From positions 1 to 5,604 of the forward strand of contig JAISAK010000003.1 of assembly GCA_031266695.1 (NCBI GenBank): 5,604 bases of DNA. The letters run 5' to 3'. The position numbers were made by a program, and so were the translations under genes. Shown piece after piece: positions 4,639 to 5,604 of the stretch (the stretch's first letter is position 1; every line of letters starts with the position of its first letter). Source of the DNA: Treponema sp. (GTDB lineage Bacteria; Spirochaetota; Spirochaetia; Treponematales; Breznakiellaceae). Below the pieces are notes generated by a model. That model searched no databases, was not told the origin of the DNA, and saw nothing but the letters and a program-made list of their open reading frames with translations.

Positions 4639-5604
4639 ATGAATTTCCGCCCTTTGCTGCCGGTACTGTTGTTCGCCCTGCGGATTCCGTGTCTTTTTGC
4701 CCAGGGCAGGGCTGTTTTCCCGGGCGAAGGGCCGGTTCCCTTTGAGGAAGCCGGAGACGCGGCGGCCGCGGAACGTTATCTGCTATGGGCGGAACAGGCC
4801 CTTGCCGAAGGCCGCCGGAAGGAAGCCCTTGCCGCCCTTGAAAGGGCCTCCGACTTCAGCGATGTTTCGTCGGACCTTTCCTTCCTTCTGGCCAAGGTCC
4901 GCCGCGGGGAAGGGAAACCCCGGGGGGCCGTTCTGGAAGCCCTGGGGAGGGCCCTTGAGACCGGCCGCTGGCGGCGCTACAGCGCCGATGAGGCGCGGCT
5001 GCTTGAGGCGGAGGAGCTTATTGCCCTGCGCAATTATCCGGCGGCCCTTGCCGTTCTTGCCGGGGTTCCCGGCGGCGCCGACTCCGCCGCGCTGCGGCTT
5101 TCCGCCCTCAGGGGCCTTCCCGACATGCCGGAATTCCGCCGCCTTGTGGCGGAAGCGCTGGATCGCTACCCCCGCGATCCCCGTCCGGCGAAAATATTTT
5201 TCACCCACGCCCGGAACGGAATTCCCGGGCCGGGAGAGCAGGCCCTGATGGATACCGCCCTGAGGCGGCTTCCCTTCCTGCTTGATTCCGATCCCGATCT
5301 CGCGTGGATGGCCGCCCCCTTTATGCGGGATACCGAAGAAGCCCGCCGCATGGTAAGCGCCTATCGCGCGGGGGGCTTTTCCAACCCCGCCTCCCTTCCG
5401 GTAAGCCTTAACCTGGGACTTATCGGCGACGCCGAGGCTGTGGAGGAATTGTTTGCCCCCGGGCCTCCGGTCCAAAACGCGGAGCCGGCCGCGGCCGACG
5501 CGCCGCGCGCCGCCCCTGAAACCGCCCTTGACAGGGATCTTATCGTCGAAGTTTTCGGCCTGCTGCGGAGCGCCGGAGGCCGAAACGGGTTTACGGAAAA
5601 GCTG
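4639..5604 (+). CDS. Exported alpha-helical repeat (TPR-like) protein, 3' partial
   Basis: An uninterrupted frame of 322 codons runs from ATG 4639 to the window edge without a stop, so the C-terminus is missing. The first 21 residues look like a Sec signal peptide: Asn-Phe-Arg, a Leu/Val/Phe core, and a likely cut after LFA before Gln22. Cys18 is preceded by Pro, so a lipobox is unlikely. The mature part is rich in Ala, Leu, Arg and Glu and reads as paired helices. Residues about 46-75 (RYLLWAEQALAEGRRKEALA, then an Ala-Ser pattern) resemble a TPR unit. A second helical pair lies at about 78-107, and more helical pairs at 113-180. An Ala/Pro-rich linker at about 277-290 precedes another helical start. 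I do not recognise the family. It begins 10 bp after the ftsH stop with only a weak site (GACGG, 4627-4631), suggesting translational coupling in the ftsH operon. Confidence 0.8.
   Translation, partial: MNFRPLLPVLLFALRIPCLFAQGRAVFPGEGPVPFEEAGDAAAAERYLLWAEQALAEGRRKEALAALERASDFSDVSSDLSFLLAKVRRGEGKPRGAVLEALGRALETGRWRRYSADEARLLEAEELIALRNYPAALAVLAGVPGGADSAALRLSALRGLPDMPEFRRLVAEALDRYPRDPRPAKIFFTHARNGIPGPGEQALMDTALRRLPFLLDSDPDLAWMAAPFMRDTEEARRMVSAYRAGGFSNPASLPVSLNLGLIGDAEAVEELFAPGPPVQNAEPAAADAPRAAPETALDRDLIVEVFGLLRSAGGRNGFTEKL

Noticed and set aside
4632..4748. Alternative ATG seven bases upstream of the partial gene
   Set aside because: This other-frame start ends after 38 codons with no recognisable features.
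5071..5084. PP-loop-like Gly-Gly-Ala-Asp-Ser in the helical protein, sharing 14 bases with tilS
   Set aside because: No other PP-loop ATPase motif follows, and the preceding Ser is Pro. Shared GC-rich codons explain the identity.
4783..5475. 230-aa minus-strand frame and the 4697-5248 plus-strand frame
   Set aside because: Both are shadows of the continuous frame from 4639, which has a signal peptide and helix-like composition. The competing frames are Pro/Gly/Arg-rich without motifs.

Overview
The window is a short, gene-dense stretch of bacterial chromosome, all of it read on the + strand. The coding part is GC-rich. Its order is tRNA-Gln(UUG), a repeat-filled leader, ribosomal protein L25 (Ctc family), TilS, FtsH, and an exported helical-repeat protein that runs off the right edge. 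Gene content and protein style suggest a spirochaete, most likely a Treponema-like member. This rests on recalled family resemblance and gene order, not on a database search, so the taxonomic call is moderate.

Positions 1-27 hold a probable -10 element for the tRNA gene, and the tRNA occupies 28-99. Positions 100-414 contain no convincing protein gene. This stretch is dominated by a 72-bp direct repeat with one mismatch (82-153 and 241-312). Its first copy begins inside the tRNA T-loop, so copy two carries a duplicate of the tRNA 3' end. Each copy folds into a long bulged stem capped by a GUAA hairpin, and the spacer between them holds further palindromes. A plausible sigma70-type promoter (331-358) precedes rplY.

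rplY (415-1101) ends in a TAA that is directly followed, without a gap, by coding-like sequence for TilS. That sequence has no ATG, GTG or TTG until 1165. The apparent ancestral start at 1102 reads ACG and is preceded by an AAAAGG Shine-Dalgarno-like run. After a 50-bp gap comes ftsH (2649-4628), whose start codon sits in a perfect inverted repeat that would mask the ribosome binding site in mRNA. Ten bases after ftsH an exported protein of unknown function begins (4639 to the edge).

The genes form a probable housekeeping operon for translation and protein quality control: 5S rRNA-binding L25, lysidine synthesis on tRNA-Ile(CAU), and the membrane AAA+ zinc protease. I see no clearly novel defence or mobile system. 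The most unusual material is the tRNA-derived palindromic repeat pair, the tilS start problem and the hairpin at the ftsH start.
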